From positions 1 through 5,952 of the forward strand of contig PXDM01000343.1 in assembly GCA_003565055.1 (NCBI GenBank): a stretch of 5,952 nt of DNA, read 5' to 3'. Shown here one piece after another: positions 5,456 to 5,952 of this stretch; position 1 is the first letter of the stretch, and every line of letters starts with the position of its first letter. The notes under the pieces were generated by a model. It saw only the letters and a list, made by a program, of their open reading frames with translations, was not told where the DNA came from and ran no database searches. The position numbers and the translations under genes were made by a program. This stretch comes from Paracoccaceae bacterium. Its GTDB lineage: Bacteria > Pseudomonadota > Alphaproteobacteria > Rhodobacterales > Rhodobacteraceae.

Positions 5456-5952
5456 ATGAGCCGTCAGATGCGCGTTGCAATCGTCGATGATGAACAGGAT
5501 ATGCGCCAGTCGATCAGCCAATGGCTGGCCCTGTCGGGCTTTTCGACCGAGACCTATGCCGACGGGCAGGAAGCGCTGGCCGCGATTGGGGCGGATTTCC
5601 CCGGTGTGGTGATCACGGATATCCGCATGCCGAATGTGGACGGGATGACGCTTCTGAAAAAGCTCGTGGCGCTCGACAGCACCATTCCGGTGATCATGAT
5701 CACTGGCCATGGCGATGTGCCTATCGCAGTGGAAGCGATGCGGCTCGGCGCGTTTGATTTTCTCGAAAAGCCTTTCAACCCCGAAAAGATGATGGCCATG
5801 GCCGAAAAGGCCGTCAAGAAGCGCAATCTCGCGCTGGAGGCGCGGGCGCTGCGCAGTGAATTGTCCGATGGCGGGACGATCATGAAGCGGCTGGTCGGTG
5901 CCTCGGAGGTGATGCAGCGGTTGCGCGAGGATATTCTCGATATTGGGCAGGC
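5456..5952 (+). CDS. dctD: DctD-like sigma-54-dependent response regulator, N-terminal part (truncated by the window end)
   Basis: The first 165 codons are visible, and the frame is still open at the window edge. Residues about 5-120 form a complete receiver domain: acidic pocket D11-D12, phospho-acceptor D55 in VITDIRMPN, T83 in MITGHGD, and K105 in FLEKPF. A helical linker follows (about 121-145). Residues 146-165 (LVGASEVMQRLREDILDIGQ) match the entry to the NtrC-family AAA+ domain as found in DctD proteins. The GAFTGA loop, Walker motifs and DNA-binding helix-turn-helix would lie beyond the window. GGAAGGA (5439-5445) lies 10 nt before the chosen ATG; an in-frame ATG at 5468 is a weaker alternative. 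When phosphorylated by the upstream kinase it should activate sigma-54 RNA polymerase, classically at dicarboxylate transporter promoters. The family is clear. The exact targets are inferred. Confidence 0.92.
   Translation, partial: MSRQMRVAIVDDEQDMRQSISQWLALSGFSTETYADGQEALAAIGADFPGVVITDIRMPNVDGMTLLKKLVALDSTIPVIMITGHGDVPIAVEAMRLGAFDFLEKPFNPEKMMAMAEKAVKKRNLALEARALRSELSDGGTIMKRLVGASEVMQRLREDILDIGQ

Noticed and set aside
3419..5710. Very long minus-strand open frame (763 codons) opposite the kinase and regulator
   Set aside because: It lies antisense to two genes with intact catalytic motifs. Its product is dominated by His, Arg and Gln, as expected from the reverse complement of GC-rich codons, and shows no domain.

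Overview
The window looks like chromosomal DNA of an alphaproteobacterium, most likely of the Rhodobacterales (Roseobacter/Rhodobacter/Paracoccus type). The grounds are the high GC with GCG/CTG/CGC-heavy codon use in most genes, the pairing of a homocysteine methyltransferase tail with a stand-alone corrinoid protein (a split methionine synthase arrangement typical of this order), and a DctB/DctD-type two-component pair. All genes I support lie on the + strand. I see no rRNA, tRNA, CRISPR array, intact insertion sequence or phage gene.

Layout. Positions 1-163 hold the last codons of a betaine/homocysteine S-methyltransferase-like gene. A 141-nt gap with three hairpins or dyads leads to a corrinoid (B12-binding) protein at 305-1006, which ends at a clear intrinsic terminator (1035-1064). 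Next come about 430 nt without a convincing gene; they become AT-richer and contain a 10-bp inverted repeat and an operator-like dyad. A complete methyl-accepting chemotaxis protein follows at 1494-3422, with a TTG start and a C-terminal xWxxF tail. The 188-nt gap after it contains a possible 44-codon leader ORF and a perfect 12-bp inverted repeat. A DctB-like sensor histidine kinase (3611-5374) and the first 165 codons of a DctD-like response regulator (5456 to the window end) complete the window.

How the genes work together. The first two genes probably supply two modules of a split cobalamin-dependent methionine synthase: the homocysteine-activating methyltransferase and the cobalamin carrier. 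The pterin-binding module and reactivation factor would lie elsewhere. The last two genes form a signalling pair: a membrane kinase with a periplasmic sensor region that probably phosphorylates Asp55 of the regulator, which in this family activates sigma-54 promoters, classically those of C4-dicarboxylate transport genes. The chemoreceptor sits between these blocks as its own unit. It is visibly lower in GC than the kinase, so it may be a later arrival.

I found no clearly new system. The points most worth checking are the dctB leader region (small ORF plus strong hairpin), the structured non-coding stretch upstream of the chemoreceptor, and the hairpin-rich gap before the corrinoid gene.
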